Assembly (NCBI GenBank): GCA_001804785.1
Contig: MHBG01000053.1
Location: forward strand, 1-34,528
Length of the DNA stretch: 34,528 nt
Direction: 5' to 3'
From: Lentisphaerae bacterium GWF2_45_14
GTDB lineage: Bacteria; Verrucomicrobiota; Lentisphaeria; Victivallales; GWF2-45-14
Every line of letters starts with the position of its first letter. Within the stretch, counting starts at the first letter, position 1. The translations under genes were made by a program, and so were the position numbers. The notes under the pieces were generated by a model. It was not told the DNA's origin and did not search any database. It saw only the letters and a list, made by a program, of their open reading frames with translations. Positions 16,817-26,662 of the stretch are shown here, piece by piece.

Positions 16817-17280
16817 CTGCTATGTCCATTTACACAAAAAAATTTACATACTCTCAAGACCCCTTTATTTGCAAACTTCAGCATATTTATGAAAGTATCC
16901 ATACCGCTAAAAAGTCGCTTATCGAGTCCTGGATGCAAAAGAGTTATATCGTCATCTATTATTCCCTGTGATATCATCAGGCGGTACAAGTCCCGAGGGA
17001 TTCTTGCGGCGAATTCCAGCCATTTTTCTGGCGTCTCCCTTATTATGGTTGTCTTTGTTTCTGGCTGCCTTATGATTAAATCTCCGGGCCTTAAATGAAA
17101 TTTTCTTTTCTTGTGATCTATAAAAATCCCAGAGCCTTTCAGTAAATAAAGCAGGACACATTCACGAAAGGCTATATTCACCGCTCTTTTGTTAAGCCCC
17201 GAACCGTGAAGGATATATCCAGAAAGAATTTCTCTTCTTTCTTTCTTTCTTTCTTTCTTTCCCTGCTTCAAGTTCAACAA
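16813..17280 (-). pseudogene. Truncated AraC-type sensor domain with (AAAG)6 tract near its start
   Basis: 155 residues matching only the N-terminal cupin-like half of AraC-family regulators (VLLYLLKGSGIFIDHKKRK, then FHLRPGDLIIRQP at the barrel). The protein stops at FCVNGHSS, where the DNA-binding helix-turn-helix half should begin; intact members have about 260-290 residues. The only start codons before the domain are TTG; there is no ATG. A run of six AAAG units (17260-17237) encodes KKERKKER-like residues right after the start, so a change in unit number would shift the frame. It is divergent from the sulfatase gene and probably once regulated it. Decay is the simplest reading; a phase-variable short protein is possible. 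Confidence 0.5.
17237..17260. repeat. Tetranucleotide tract (CTTT)6
   Basis: Six perfect CTTT units on the plus strand (AAAG on the coding strand of the truncated AraC-type ORF). Slipped-strand changes by one unit would move the reading frame. Confidence 0.9.
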
Positions 17281-17347
17281 AAGCGCCTGTATGCTTAGAA
17301 AATATCAATTTTTACCAGATATGACAACTTTTTCCCCACAAAAGACA

Positions 17348-17375
17348 TTCATCTTATACTTTAGTATGTTATAAT
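17348..17375 (+). promoter_or_regulatory. Possible sulfatase promoter
   Basis: A perfect TATAAT at 17370-17375 lies 37 bases before the sulfatase ATG. The matching -35 (TTCATC at 17348-17353, 16-base spacer) is poor, so an activator might be needed. Confidence 0.4.
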
Positions 17376-17412
17376 ATAGTAATCGAAATTAACAAATGAA
17401 AGACGGCATGTC

Positions 17413-18864
17413 ATGGAAAAACCGAATATTCTCATTGTAATGACGGATCACCAAAGAGCTGACACTGTCTTACCCGACAGTATGGCAATAACACCGAATC
17501 TTTCTCAGTTTTCATCGGAAGGAGTCACATTTGCAAATACTTACTGCTCGACGGCTCACTGTTGTCCTTCCAGAGCCTCATTTTTCAGTGGACTTTATCC
17601 ATCCAGGCACGGGATATGGAATAATGTACTCAACCCGATGGCTATAAATACTAAATTAAATTCAGGAGTAAAACTCTGGAGCGAAGATCTCGCCGATGCC
17701 GGATATGACATGAATTTTATCGGGAAATGGCATGTTTGCGAAAACGAGAGGCCTTCCGACAGAGGATGGAAAAATGAGGTTTGGGCATCAGCGGTAAGGG
17801 GAGACTATCATGGAACAATATGGGAAAAATTCAAGAAGATAGCGGAGAAAGAAGAAAAAACAGAAAGACAGCCGGGCGAAATTATAAGGCCCGGATATGG
17901 AAACTTATTATGTTACGGAAGCCGTGAACCTGCAGGGGAAGACCATGATGAAAAAGTCAAGAACATGACTGTTGATACAATTCTGGGAAAAACAGGAAGT
18001 TCTGAACCCTGGTGTATTTATGCGGGATTTCTGGCTCCCCACGATCCATATTTTCCTGCCCAAAAATATATTGACATGTACAATATTGATGATATAAAGC
18101 TTCCAGAAAACTACAGGGACACCCTTCAAGACAAACCTTACATCTATAGACGTATGAGAAATCAGATATTCGATCAACTTACGGAGATGGAAGCAAAAGA
18201 AACCATCAGGCATTACATGGCGTCATGTACGCAACTTGACGACTCCTTTGGGAAAATACTTGATGCATTAAAAGAAAGCGGGCAATCGGAAAATACACTG
18301 GTCATCTATATTTCTGACCACGGTGATTATTGTGGAGAACACGGGCTTTTTGCAAAAGGCGTCCCCGCATTCGAGGGAGCGTATCATGTGCCGGCTCTCA
18401 TTCGCTGGCCGGCGGGCATAAAGAATCCCGGACGTAAAATAGAAGACTTTGTGTCATTGACTGACTTCGCTCCGACCTTGCTTGAGTTGGCTGGCTGTAC
18501 TACCGAAGATAAGAATTTCGGAGGAAAAAGCCTTATCCCTTTTATGAAAGACATGAAACCCGAAACATGGAGAGATGCCATATTTACGCAGTTCAATGGA
18601 GTTGAGCTGTACTATTCTCAACGCTCAGTTATTACAAAGGATTTTAGATATACCTTTAATGGTTTTGACAGAGACGAACTCTATCACCTGAGTAAAGACC
18701 CGTATGAAATGAATAATCTTGCGGACGACCCGGCCTATGAGGATATTAAGAAAGAACTTTGCCGTCGTATGTGGATTTTTGCGAAGGAACAGGACGACCC
18801 CATGATAAATTGTTATGTGACCGTCGGAATAGCGCCGGTAGGACCAGCGTCGGTTTTTTATTGA
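17413..18864 (+). CDS. Type I sulfatase (formylglycine-dependent), probably cytoplasmic
   Basis: 483 residues. Sulfatases hydrolyse sulfate esters, often on host or algal glycans. Metal ligand TDHQ is at 11-14. The activation motif C-x-P-S-R is present at 50-54 within HCCPSRASFFSG, with C50 the residue to be converted to formylglycine. GKWH, APHDP and SDHGDYCGEHG complete the active site. There is no signal peptide: MEKPNILIVMTDHQ starts directly on the first beta strand. The substrate would therefore have to be imported, or the start is incomplete. No maturase gene is in the window. GAAAGACGG precedes the ATG. The last residues (VTVGIAPVGPASVFY) are encoded by a GC-rich hairpin unlike the rest of the gene, so the C-terminus may have been altered. 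Confidence 0.9.
   Translation: MEKPNILIVMTDHQRADTVLPDSMAITPNLSQFSSEGVTFANTYCSTAHCCPSRASFFSGLYPSRHGIWNNVLNPMAINTKLNSGVKLWSEDLADAGYDMNFIGKWHVCENERPSDRGWKNEVWASAVRGDYHGTIWEKFKKIAEKEEKTERQPGEIIRPGYGNLLCYGSREPAGEDHDEKVKNMTVDTILGKTGSSEPWCIYAGFLAPHDPYFPAQKYIDMYNIDDIKLPENYRDTLQDKPYIYRRMRNQIFDQLTEMEAKETIRHYMASCTQLDDSFGKILDALKESGQSENTLVIYISDHGDYCGEHGLFAKGVPAFEGAYHVPALIRWPAGIKNPGRKIEDFVSLTDFAPTLLELAGCTTEDKNFGGKSLIPFMKDMKPETWRDAIFTQFNGVELYYSQRSVITKDFRYTFNGFDRDELYHLSKDPYEMNNLADDPAYEDIKKELCRRMWIFAKEQDDPMINCYVTVGIAPVGPASVFY
18833..18859 (+). terminator. Terminator-like hairpin overlapping the sulfatase 3' end
   Basis: CGCCGGT (18833-18839), AGG, ACCAGCG (18843-18849) pair with one mismatch, and six T residues follow at 18854-18859. 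The stem is short and lies inside the coding sequence, so this is a weak call. Confidence 0.35.
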
Positions 18865-19036
18865 CCCTTTTGACGGTTGTCCAATTATAGTAGCCCCATA
18901 GCAATCTTGAGTGACAATCCTGGTCTGTCATCAATAATGAATGTTTAAATCTAAAAAATAGCCCTACAATCAACTTTTGAAGATTAGGCTGGTTCGGGAG
19001 GATTTAGTGAGTCCGCTATAGAAAGAGAGTGCCTCA

Positions 19037-19070
19037 CGGGTTATATTCCTTAGAAAGTACAGGAAACCCG
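19037..19070 (+). promoter_or_regulatory. Hairpin that could mask the uvrA ribosome binding site
   Basis: CGGGTT (19037-19042) pairs with AACCCG (19065-19070), and TCCT (19047-19050) pairs with AGGA (19061-19064), with a 4-base bulge on one side. AGGA is the only good Shine-Dalgarno sequence for the ATG at 19073, so folding would hide it. The rest of 18865-19036 shows no gene. Confidence 0.4.
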
Positions 19071-19072
19071 CA

Positions 19073-21955
19073 ATGCTTCAGGATATTTACATAAAAGGCG
19101 CAAGCCAGCACAATCTCAAAGGGATCGACGTAAGGATTCCACGGAACAAACTCACCGTAATAACAGGACTCAGCGGCTCAGGAAAGTCATCATTGGCGTT
19201 TGATACGCTCTATGCGGAAGGCCAGCGTCGCTATGTTGAAAGTCTCTCTGCGTATGCAAGGCAATTCCTCGACCGCATGCAAAAGCCCCTGGTGGAGCAC
19301 ATAGAGGGGTTGTCGCCAGCGATAGCAATAGAACAGCGTTCATCCGGGGCGAATCCGAGATCAACCGTCGCAACGACCACGGAAATATACGATTACCTCA
19401 GGCTCCTTTATGCCCATACCGGAAAACCGCACTGTCCTGAATGCGGCAAAGAGCTCAAGACCCAGTCGCCGCAAAGCATTTGCAGCAAGCTTATGAAAAT
19501 GCAGGACGGCCTGAAAATGATGATCCTCGCGCCGTTTGCCACGGGTAAAAAGGGCGAACACCGCGACACGATTGAAAAAATTAAAAGCGAGGGTTTCATC
19601 AGGGCGAGAATAAATGGAGAAATAATAGACCTCGATTCCGAAATAAAGCCGCTTGACAAGAATAAACGCCACACTATTGAGGCAGTTATAGACAGGCTTG
19701 TCACTGGCCCTGTCGATACCGCCCGGCTCAACGACTCCGTTGAACTGGCGCTCAAGTGCGGCGAAGGAACAATGATCGTTCTTTGTCAAAAATCGGACGG
19801 CAAATGGAACGAAGAAAAAATAAGCGAGCACCTTGCATGTGTTGAGTGCGGGATAAGTTTTCCCAAAATGCAGCCGCGCAACTTCTCGTTCAACAGTCCC
19901 TACGGTGCCTGCGAAAGATGTCACGGGCTCGGCACGCTCCTCGTGATGGATCCCGAACTGGCCGTTCCCGACCAGTCGCTTGCGATAAAAAAGGGTGCTA
20001 TTCCGGGATGGCGCAGAGGGCCCCGAAGACTACTAATCTACTACAACCACCTGCTCGAGTGCATTGCGGCGCACTATAACTGCCCGGACATGAGAAAGAT
20101 ACCATTCAAGGACATTCCTGAAAAAGTCAGAAATACGATACTCTACGGAAGCGGCAAGGAAGAAATTGTCTTCGATTACTGGATGCGCGGGAAGATGCAC
20201 ACGATGCGTAAACCATTCGAAGGCGTGCTGGCAAATATGGAGAGGCGTTTCGTCGAGACGGAAAGCGATGCCGTACGAGAAAGGCTTAAACAGTACATGG
20301 TCCGCCACGAATGCCCCGACTGTCATGGAGCAAGACTAAAACCCGAAAGCCTTGCGGTAACGGTCGGAGGCAAATCCATACACGACTTCAACAGTCTGCC
20401 GATCATGGAGGCAATAGATTTTGTTGCAAAACTTAAAATGAATCAGGAGGAGCGCGTCATCGCCGGCGAAATCGTCAAGGAGATAAAATCGCGGCTCGGC
20501 TTCCTCATGGACGTAGGGCTTCCATACCTCACACTCAACAGGGAAAGCGGGACACTCTCAGGAGGAGAGGCTCAGCGGATAAGGCTCGCGACCCAGCTCG
20601 GCTGCGGACTGGTAGGGGTACTCTACATCCTTGACGAGCCGAGTATCGGACTTCACCAGAGGGACAATGAAAAGCTGCTCAATACACTTACGAAGTTAAG
20701 AGACCTCGGCAATACAGTAATCGTCGTCGAACATGATACCGACACCATAAAACGCGCAGATTATGTCGTGGACCTCGGCCCCGGCGCGGGTAAACTGGGA
20801 GGCGAAGTCGTTGCCGCCGGAAAACCATCGGAAATAGTAAAAGTCAAGAACTCACTTACGGGTCAGTTCATCAGCGGAGAACGGCAGATAGCCATACCGG
20901 CCGAAAGAAAAAAAGGAAATGGCAAGGAACTCATTATCGAAGGTGCGTCGCATCACAACCTCAGAAATATAGATGTGACGATTCCACTCGGAACTTTCTG
21001 CTGCGTAACCGGAGTATCCGGCTCGGGAAAAAGCAGTCTGGTAAACGGCATCCTCAAATCGGCATTGGCCCAGCATTTTAAAATCTCGACAGAAAGGCCC
21101 GGCACTCATAAAAGAATAAAAGGTCTCGAACATATAGGTAAATCAATAGTTATCGACCAGAGTCCGATCGGAAGGACGCCGCGTTCAAATCCGGCGACAT
21201 ACACCGAAGCGTTCGGCACGATAAGAAATATCTTCGCAATGCTGTCCGAGTCGAAAATAAGAGGCTTCAAGCCGGGGCGTTTCAGCTTTAACGTGAAAGG
21301 CGGCCGCTGCGAAGACTGCAAGGGCGACGGGATTAAAAAAATCGAAATGCAGTTTCTCTCTGACGTATATGTAACCTGTTCAAGCTGCGGAGGAAGTCGC
21401 TTCAATGCGGAAACCTTGAGCGTGCTCTACAAGAAAAAAAGCATCGCCGAAGTACTGGATATGACTGTCTGCGAGGCGAGTGACTTTTTCTCAGCCGTGC
21501 CGACACTTCATAGAAAACTCGAAACACTGCGCGATGTCGGGTTGGGGTATATACATTTAGGTCAGCCGGCGACCACACTCTCCGGCGGCGAAGCGCAGAG
21601 AGTCAAGCTGGCGACAGAGCTCGCGCGCATTCCGAGAGGTCACACCATATATATTCTTGACGAGCCGACAACAGGGCTCCATACCGCCGACATTGAACAG
21701 CTGCTCCAAGTGCTCATGAAACTCAGGGACCTGGGAAATACCGTACTCGTAATCGAACATAACCTTGATGTTGTAAAAGTGGCCGACCATATAATAGACC
21801 TCGGACCGGAAGGCGGCTCCGGCGGCGGACTGGTTGTCGCAAAGGGAACGCCGGAAAAAGTAGCCGGAATCGAGGGTTCGTGGACAGGGAAATACCTGAA
21901 GGATATCCTTAAAATCGTAGAACCCGTTCGCAAAAAAGCAAGAAAAAAATGTTAA
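19073..21955 (+). CDS. uvrA: UvrABC excinuclease subunit A
   Basis: 960 residues, full length for the family. UvrA is the DNA-damage-sensing ABC ATPase of nucleotide excision repair and hands lesions to UvrB. Walker A of the first ATPase is GLSGSGKSS (32-40) and of the second GVSGSGKSS near 645. The zinc-binding modules are visible: [13 protein letters not shown] with [14 protein letters not shown], and CEDCKGDG with CSSCGG. Two LSGGEAQR signature motifs are followed by Walker B YILDEP. Everything needed for activity is present. Its stop overlaps the start of the downstream transporter gene by seven bases, which couples the two. Confidence 0.98.
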   Translation: MLQDIYIKGASQHNLKGIDVRIPRNKLTVITGLSGSGKSSLAFDTLYAEGQRRYVESLSAYARQFLDRMQKPLVEHIEGLSPAIAIEQRSSGANPRSTVATTTEIYDYLRLLYAHTGKPHCPECGKELKTQSPQSICSKLMKMQDGLKMMILAPFATGKKGEHRDTIEKIKSEGFIRARINGEIIDLDSEIKPLDKNKRHTIEAVIDRLVTGPVDTARLNDSVELALKCGEGTMIVLCQKSDGKWNEEKISEHLACVECGISFPKMQPRNFSFNSPYGACERCHGLGTLLVMDPELAVPDQSLAIKKGAIPGWRRGPRRLLIYYNHLLECIAAHYNCPDMRKIPFKDIPEKVRNTILYGSGKEEIVFDYWMRGKMHTMRKPFEGVLANMERRFVETESDAVRERLKQYMVRHECPDCHGARLKPESLAVTVGGKSIHDFNSLPIMEAIDFVAKLKMNQEERVIAGEIVKEIKSRLGFLMDVGLPYLTLNRESGTLSGGEAQRIRLATQLGCGLVGVLYILDEPSIGLHQRDNEKLLNTLTKLRDLGNTVIVVEHDTDTIKRADYVVDLGPGAGKLGGEVVAAGKPSEIVKVKNSLTGQFISGERQIAIPAERKKGNGKELIIEGASHHNLRNIDVTIPLGTFCCVTGVSGSGKSSLVNGILKSALAQHFKISTERPGTHKRIKGLEHIGKSIVIDQSPIGRTPRSNPATYTEAFGTIRNIFAMLSESKIRGFKPGRFSFNVKGGRCEDCKGDGIKKIEMQFLSDVYVTCSSCGGSRFNAETLSVLYKKKSIAEVLDMTVCEASDFFSAVPTLHRKLETLRDVGLGYIHLGQPATTLSGGEAQRVKLATELARIPRGHTIYILDEPTTGLHTADIEQLLQVLMKLRDLGNTVLVIEHNLDVVKVADHIIDLGPEGGSGGGLVVAKGTPEKVAGIEGSWTGKYLKDILKIVEPVRKKARKKC

Positions 21956-22881
21956 TATCCGTAATCACGGCAATCATCGAAATATTCGGTGTATTTACCA
22001 TAGGCGCATTCGCAAGGTTCAAGAACTACATCAAGGACGAAGATATTTCGCCATGGTCGATGATTATAATCGATCTGCTTTTACCCATGCTGGTTTTTTC
22101 CTCGATAGTAAAAGACCTTGATGCATCACGTCTGAAGGTTCTCTGGATGCTTCCTGTAACAGCCTTTGGTATAATGGCTTCCGGCGCGATGCTCGGAACA
22201 GTTCTTAAGCTTGCAATGGTAAACAAAGGCAGCGGAAGAATGGAGACGTTCCATCATTTCTGCGCAATAAACAACTACGGATTTCTGCCGCTTATCGTAA
22301 TATCCAATATATGGGGAGACAAATATCTTGCGCTCCTCTTCCTCGCCGGCATAGGTTCCGATATCGGTTTCTGGACTATCGGCGTAAGCTTGTTAGGTAA
22401 AGGCAATATTAAATCTTCTCTGAAAAAAATTCTCTCTCCCAATACCATCGCCATAATGGCAGCTTTGCTAATAACTGTTATTGGAGCAAAGGGCCTGATC
22501 CCAGACGTCATTATAAAGATTTTCTCAAAACTTGGCGGAGCAGCCGTGCCTCTTATGCTGATGATGATAGGGGCATCTCTTTATTCATCAAGCACTTCAA
22601 TCGTAAAAAACAAAAGAGACATTGCCTACCTTTGTTTTGTCAGACTCCTGCTGATCCCCTTTATAACGACCACGGTATTAAAGCTTCTTCCCATACCGGA
22701 AGATGCCTACAGAGTACTTTTTGTTATAGCGATAATGCCTGTATCGGTAAGCTCGGCAATACTCACGAGACGTTTCGGAGGCTCACCTGAGTTTGCCGGA
22801 CAAGCCGCGATAGTAACAACCGTATGCTCGGTAGCCACGATGCCGATTATGCTCATGCTCCTGAATGTCAAAATATTTTAG
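21949..22881 (+). CDS. AEC-family (auxin efflux carrier-like) transporter
   Basis: 310 residues with alternating hydrophobic helices and the AEC/MleP-type layout: an N-terminal half with LLLPMLVFSSIVKDL, a central charged loop, and a C-terminal half ending in MPVSVSSAILTRRFGGSPE before the last helix. Family members export or import organic acids and related anions through the inner membrane; the substrate is not predictable here. The ATG lies inside the uvrA 3' end. The stop overlaps the end of the convergent apbE gene by four bases, with no room for a dedicated terminator. Confidence 0.8.
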   Translation: MLISVITAIIEIFGVFTIGAFARFKNYIKDEDISPWSMIIIDLLLPMLVFSSIVKDLDASRLKVLWMLPVTAFGIMASGAMLGTVLKLAMVNKGSGRMETFHHFCAINNYGFLPLIVISNIWGDKYLALLFLAGIGSDIGFWTIGVSLLGKGNIKSSLKKILSPNTIAIMAALLITVIGAKGLIPDVIIKIFSKLGGAAVPLMLMMIGASLYSSSTSIVKNKRDIAYLCFVRLLLIPFITTTVLKLLPIPEDAYRVLFVIAIMPVSVSSAILTRRFGGSPEFAGQAAIVTTVCSVATMPIMLMLLNVKIF

Positions 22882-23954
22882 TTGTTTACAGCATTAAACT
22901 GCCACGTGAAATCATCAAACGCCGGCCCTATCTTCACAACTTCGGTTTCGGACGTCGTGGAGGAACGCCAAATCACAAGGACGCTCGTCCCTGGAATCCT
23001 TCGCGCAACTTCCTTCCCGAATTCAGGGCCTTTTATAAATATCGATGTTGAAAGAATATCCGCATAGAGCGCAAGCGGCGTAACAATCGTAACGGACAGC
23101 ATCCCGCTGACGGGAAGCCCCGTTCTGACATCCATAATATGAGTGTACTGCTTGCCACCTATTTCCACATATCGTTCATAATTACCGCTCGTTGCCGTGG
23201 ATGCCCCCACAAGACTTATCTTCCCGCATATTTCATTCTTATCCAGCGGGTTCCGAATACCAATACCAAACGCACCCCTGCCCTTCGGCGGAACTGGCAG
23301 ACAGCGGATATTTCCGCCGAGATTTATAATCCCTGTTTTAATTCCAACAAGTTCGGCTGATTTTGTCGCGAGATCGACGGCGAATCCTTTTGCAATCCCG
23401 CCGAGGTCAAAGCTCATGCCCTTGACCGTAAAACGCACAGTCTTCGCATTGTCGTCGAATATGACTTTCTCGAGGCCGACTTTGCTTAACGCTTTCTTCA
23501 CATCTTCAGGCGAGGGCAATTCATTTCTCTTTCTGTAAAATCCCCAGATATCCATAAGCGGTTTGGCTGTAATATCGAAGGCCCCGCCTGAAAGCTTCCA
23601 GGCGTCACGGGACGCGGACAGTATATCCCAGAGCAGTTTGCTGCATTCGAAAGGCTTTTCAAAAGCACTCGCGTTCAGACGCGAAAGTTCGCTATCCTGT
23701 TTAAAAATGCTGCACGTATTTTCGACTCGCGCAAATTCTTCATAGACAAGGTCGGCCGCCTTTTCCGCCCGAGTTTTATCGCCATAAAGCACGACTTCTG
23801 AAAATGTCCCCATCACAGGATAGGACCTGTAAATCGACGGGTCTTCCAGCCGCAAATGATTTTCATAAAACCACAACGAAAAAACGATAGCAACAACAAT
23901 CAGTGGGAAAATAACATTCCTTTTGAACAATCTCTTTCCTGATAAAAATCCCAT
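22878..23954 (-). CDS. apbE: FAD:protein FMN transferase (ApbE family)
   Basis: 358 residues. ApbE covalently attaches FMN from FAD to threonine of target proteins such as Rnf/Nqr subunits outside the cytoplasm. A membrane anchor or uncleaved signal occupies residues 13-31 (NVIFPLIVVAIVFSLWFY). The catalytic core includes YPVMGTFSEV near 44, GGAFDITAKPLMDIWGF near 122, DLGGIAKGFAVD near 178, and the metal/flavin motif YTHIMDVRTGLPV with the conserved His-Asp-Thr-Gly. No flavinylated target gene lies in the window. It starts two bases after xerD and ends the long minus-strand gene run. Confidence 0.93.
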   Translation of the reverse strand: MGFLSGKRLFKRNVIFPLIVVAIVFSLWFYENHLRLEDPSIYRSYPVMGTFSEVVLYGDKTRAEKAADLVYEEFARVENTCSIFKQDSELSRLNASAFEKPFECSKLLWDILSASRDAWKLSGGAFDITAKPLMDIWGFYRKRNELPSPEDVKKALSKVGLEKVIFDDNAKTVRFTVKGMSFDLGGIAKGFAVDLATKSAELVGIKTGIINLGGNIRCLPVPPKGRGAFGIGIRNPLDKNEICGKISLVGASTATSGNYERYVEIGGKQYTHIMDVRTGLPVSGMLSVTIVTPLALYADILSTSIFIKGPEFGKEVARRIPGTSVLVIWRSSTTSETEVVKIGPAFDDFTWQFNAVNN

Positions 23955-23956
23955 TT

Positions 23957-24883
23957 TTAACCCCTCGGATGAAAACGTTTATGAATGCTGATTAGACGAC
24001 TCTGGTCAACGTGTGTATATATCTGGGTAGTGCTTATATCCGCATGCCCCAGCATTTCCTGAATAACCCTCAAATCAGCACCATTTTCGAGAAGATGGCT
24101 GGCAAAGGAATGACGCAACGTATGAGGATGAATATTCTTTTTTATGCCGGCCAGATGTGCGGCTTCCTTGACTATTCCCCAGATTCGTTCGCGATCAAGC
24201 CTTATGCCGTTCTGCGAAAGAAAAAGGTAAGGATTCCCGGGGGCCGTCCCTTCCGCAAGCTGCGGGCGTATCTCGCTGATATAACGCTGAATAAGCTTAA
24301 GAGCCGGTTTCCCGACCGGGACAATGCGCTCCTTGTTCCCCTTGCCGCGAACCCGGATTATTTCTTCCGCAACGTACACATAGTCGTACCTGATATCGGC
24401 GGTTTCTGAAACCCTTAATCCGCACGCATACATAACTTCAAGGATCGTTCTGTTCCTGAAAATCAGAGGGTCTTTTCCCGTCGCCGGATAAATCTCTATA
24501 AGCTTCTTAATTTCGGAGGCGGAAAGAAAATCAGGTAATATTTTCCAGAGCTTCGGCGAATCCATTACATCAGTAACATCCTCAGGAATAATCCTTTCCT
24601 GAAAAAGATAGCGGAAGAGAACTTTTATCGACACGAGGCGCCGGGCGAGTGTGGCGGGCTCCATCCCTCTCTCCTTGCAATTTGCAAGATAGTCCAGAAT
24701 GAGCGCGCGCGAAACATTCCCGAAGGAGGCGCCGGGGGAACTTTCGAGCCACGAGATAAAGTCCGTAAGATCCGCTCCATAGGCAGTGATAGAATTCCGG
24801 CTCAATCCCTTTTCCAGAGCCAGGAAGCCGGTAAAATGCTCAAGTATTTTTTCAAGTTCAGTCAATCCTCTTTCCATCCTCAT
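23957..24883 (-). CDS. xerD: XerC/XerD-type tyrosine recombinase
   Basis: 308 residues from ATG 24883. The open frame extends to 24949 but that part overlaps the AraC gene; the SAM-like N-terminal domain begins at LTELEKILEHFTGFL, so a start at 24883 or 24877 fits the usual length of about 300. Catalytic residues are present: Arg in GLRVSETA, Lys in VRGKGNKERIVP, HTLRHSFASHL, and GHADISTTQIYTHV with the nucleophilic tyrosine. Xer proteins resolve chromosome dimers at dif; some are used by mobile elements. Its place in a housekeeping operon argues for the chromosomal role. XerC versus XerD cannot be decided from this sequence alone. Confidence 0.9.
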   Translation of the reverse strand: MRMERGLTELEKILEHFTGFLALEKGLSRNSITAYGADLTDFISWLESSPGASFGNVSRALILDYLANCKERGMEPATLARRLVSIKVLFRYLFQERIIPEDVTDVMDSPKLWKILPDFLSASEIKKLIEIYPATGKDPLIFRNRTILEVMYACGLRVSETADIRYDYVYVAEEIIRVRGKGNKERIVPVGKPALKLIQRYISEIRPQLAEGTAPGNPYLFLSQNGIRLDRERIWGIVKEAAHLAGIKKNIHPHTLRHSFASHLLENGADLRVIQEMLGHADISTTQIYTHVDQSRLISIHKRFHPRG

Positions 24884-25646
24884 TCGAACAAGTCTTTTCA
24901 GATTCGCGATAGGCGCGGGGAGAAACACCTTTTTCCATTTTGAAGGCACGCGAAAATGTGTGTATATCGGGATAGTGCAGCATTTCGGCTACCTGGCTAA
25001 TATTGAAGTCTGAGAATTTGAGCATTTTTGATGCTCTTCCCATTTTCAGTTTTCTCAGGTAATGCATGGGGCTCATTCCTGTTTGCTTCCTGAAAAGTCT
25101 AGTAAAGTGTGTCACGGAAATATTTACTACTGAAGCTATTGAGGCGGGCGAAAGCTCCAAAAGCATATTTTTAGACATGTATTCTATGGCATTCCTGATT
25201 CTGGGTTCCATGCGATAGCCGCCGCTGCTATGGAAACCCTTTGATTTTCTGAGTTCCAGCATCAGAATAGAGAGAAGATGTTCGCTTATATTTTTCTCAA
25301 GTTCATTCCGGGGATTTATAGCGTTAAAAAGCCTTTCGAATATCCAGCTGTAATCATCATATTTTATGAGGCAGCTGTCAACACCGGGAAAAGCATTCTC
25401 TTCGGTTTCGAATTTCAAGGCATAGCAGACGCAGTTTCCTAAAGTTGAAATAAGATGCGGAGTGTACGGGGCAATCAAGATAAGTGTTTTCCCATCGGCG
25501 TTAAGCATTCTTCCGCTTCCGCCTTCGATATTCACATGGCAAAGAGAAACGCCCTCATAATAGTCTAGCTGCCAGAAATGATGCGAATGCATCGGCCCCT
25601 TCACATCGGTGCTGAAAAGGGCTTTATTCTGGAATAAAAGTTTCAT
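24858..25646 (-). CDS. AraC-family transcriptional regulator
   Basis: 262 residues. The N-terminal half is a cupin-like sensor (MHSHHFWQLDYYEG, then LILIAPYTPHLIS), and the C-terminal 100 residues are the double helix-turn-helix of the family. These carry LSPASIASVVNISVTHFTRL for the first and ISQVAEMLHYPDIHTFSRAF for the second, ending KMEKGVSPRAYRE. Such regulators usually sense a sugar or small metabolite and activate catabolic genes. Here it lies between ybbR and xerD on the same strand, 20 bases after ybbR and overlapping the xerD start, with no obvious catabolic target next to it, so its regulon is unknown. Confidence 0.93.
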   Translation of the reverse strand: MKLLFQNKALFSTDVKGPMHSHHFWQLDYYEGVSLCHVNIEGGSGRMLNADGKTLILIAPYTPHLISTLGNCVCYALKFETEENAFPGVDSCLIKYDDYSWIFERLFNAINPRNELEKNISEHLLSILMLELRKSKGFHSSGGYRMEPRIRNAIEYMSKNMLLELSPASIASVVNISVTHFTRLFRKQTGMSPMHYLRKLKMGRASKMLKFSDFNISQVAEMLHYPDIHTFSRAFKMEKGVSPRAYRESEKTCSNEDGKRID

Positions 25647-25666
25647 GGGTTTGATTCAGGCCCGGC

Positions 25667-26662
25667 TTAATTCTTTTTGGGGATTTTGACGATGATTATT
25701 TTAAGCTGCACCTGATGTGGAAATATATTTTTTATTTTAATGCCGTCCAGCGCGCAGAAACAACTTATATCGGCATTATATATGCCCGGTTTTTCGAAAG
25801 CGGAAATTTCCACATAAGGCTTCAGTTGGTCGACAGATATCTGCCCGACTTTATCCTTGGGGCCGGAAACGGTTATATCAACATTCGCGGATGACAGGAG
25901 TTCCGCGTCAAAATAGTTATCGCCCTTACTGGAGGTCATTATTTTCAGCGGGATAGCCCTCAGGATTCTCTCTTCCTCTTCCCTGATAATCTCTATTTTG
26001 GCCATGACTTTAGACGGATTTATTTTAATTATCTCGCTGGGACTATCCACCTGCACCATGAAGTCGAAACTGTCGAATGTGTCCTTTAGATCAAGAGGCT
26101 GGGTATGTACACTTTTTATTCCTTCTATTATTTTCCCCGGTCCGGTTATGATTACTTCAGAGGGCGTTATCACCGCATTTTTTACGGCGTAGCCTTTAGA
26201 AAGCCCTGACTCATTCTTGAACCTGGGAAGCACCTCGACTTTTCTAGAAAGGTTCTGATCAAGGGTTACGAGCAGCTCATCCGGACTTACCTTTATTACT
26301 GTCGTGCCGATGGGCGATTTCACTTCAGACGGATCCAATTTTATGTGATATGGTTCACCGGAGACATATTTGCTGTTAAGTATCTCTTTTTCGATGCTAA
26401 AATCGGCGGCGGTTACTCTTCTTAACGTACGCTGGCTGGCCCTGACCGTAAGTGTCACACGAGGAAGAGACTCCTCCATATTGACAAGGGATGCCGGAAT
26501 ATTTATTTTGACTGGAACATTCTGAATTATCCCCTCTTCTCCGGTCTTATAAGAAACTGTCAGATAGACAAGTACGGCAAAGAAAAGGGCAATCAGTTTT
26601 CGAGGAAAGTCATCAAACAATATTCTCGAAATCAATTTCCCAGTAGATATAAATATTTTCAT
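25667..26662 (-). CDS. ybbR: YbbR-domain protein (CdaR-like regulator of CdaA)
   Basis: 331 residues. A single membrane helix at about 22-40 (KLIALFFAVLVYLTVSYKTG) is followed by extracytoplasmic YbbR repeats, beta-rich units with phrases such as PVKINIPASLVN, VTLTVRASQRTL and EVIITGPGKIIEGI. In Firmicutes the homologue CdaR binds the diadenylate cyclase CdaA and tunes its activity. The ATG overlaps the cdaA stop by four bases, the same gene order as in those bacteria. The usual third partner glmM is not adjacent here. Four-repeat composition is my reading and not counted precisely. Confidence 0.88.
   Translation of the reverse strand: MKIFISTGKLISRILFDDFPRKLIALFFAVLVYLTVSYKTGEEGIIQNVPVKINIPASLVNMEESLPRVTLTVRASQRTLRRVTAADFSIEKEILNSKYVSGEPYHIKLDPSEVKSPIGTTVIKVSPDELLVTLDQNLSRKVEVLPRFKNESGLSKGYAVKNAVITPSEVIITGPGKIIEGIKSVHTQPLDLKDTFDSFDFMVQVDSPSEIIKINPSKVMAKIEIIREEEERILRAIPLKIMTSSKGDNYFDAELLSSANVDITVSGPKDKVGQISVDQLKPYVEISAFEKPGIYNADISCFCALDGIKIKNIFPHQVQLKIIIVKIPKKN

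Noticed and set aside
18865..19036. Search for an SOS box or small RNA between sulfatase and uvrA
   Set aside because: No palindrome or conserved block convincing enough to name was found outside the leader hairpin.
23957..24883. The XerC/XerD-type recombinase as the integrase of the islet
   Set aside because: It lies more than 10 kb away in a housekeeping operon, and I see no dif-like motif in the 62-bp repeats.
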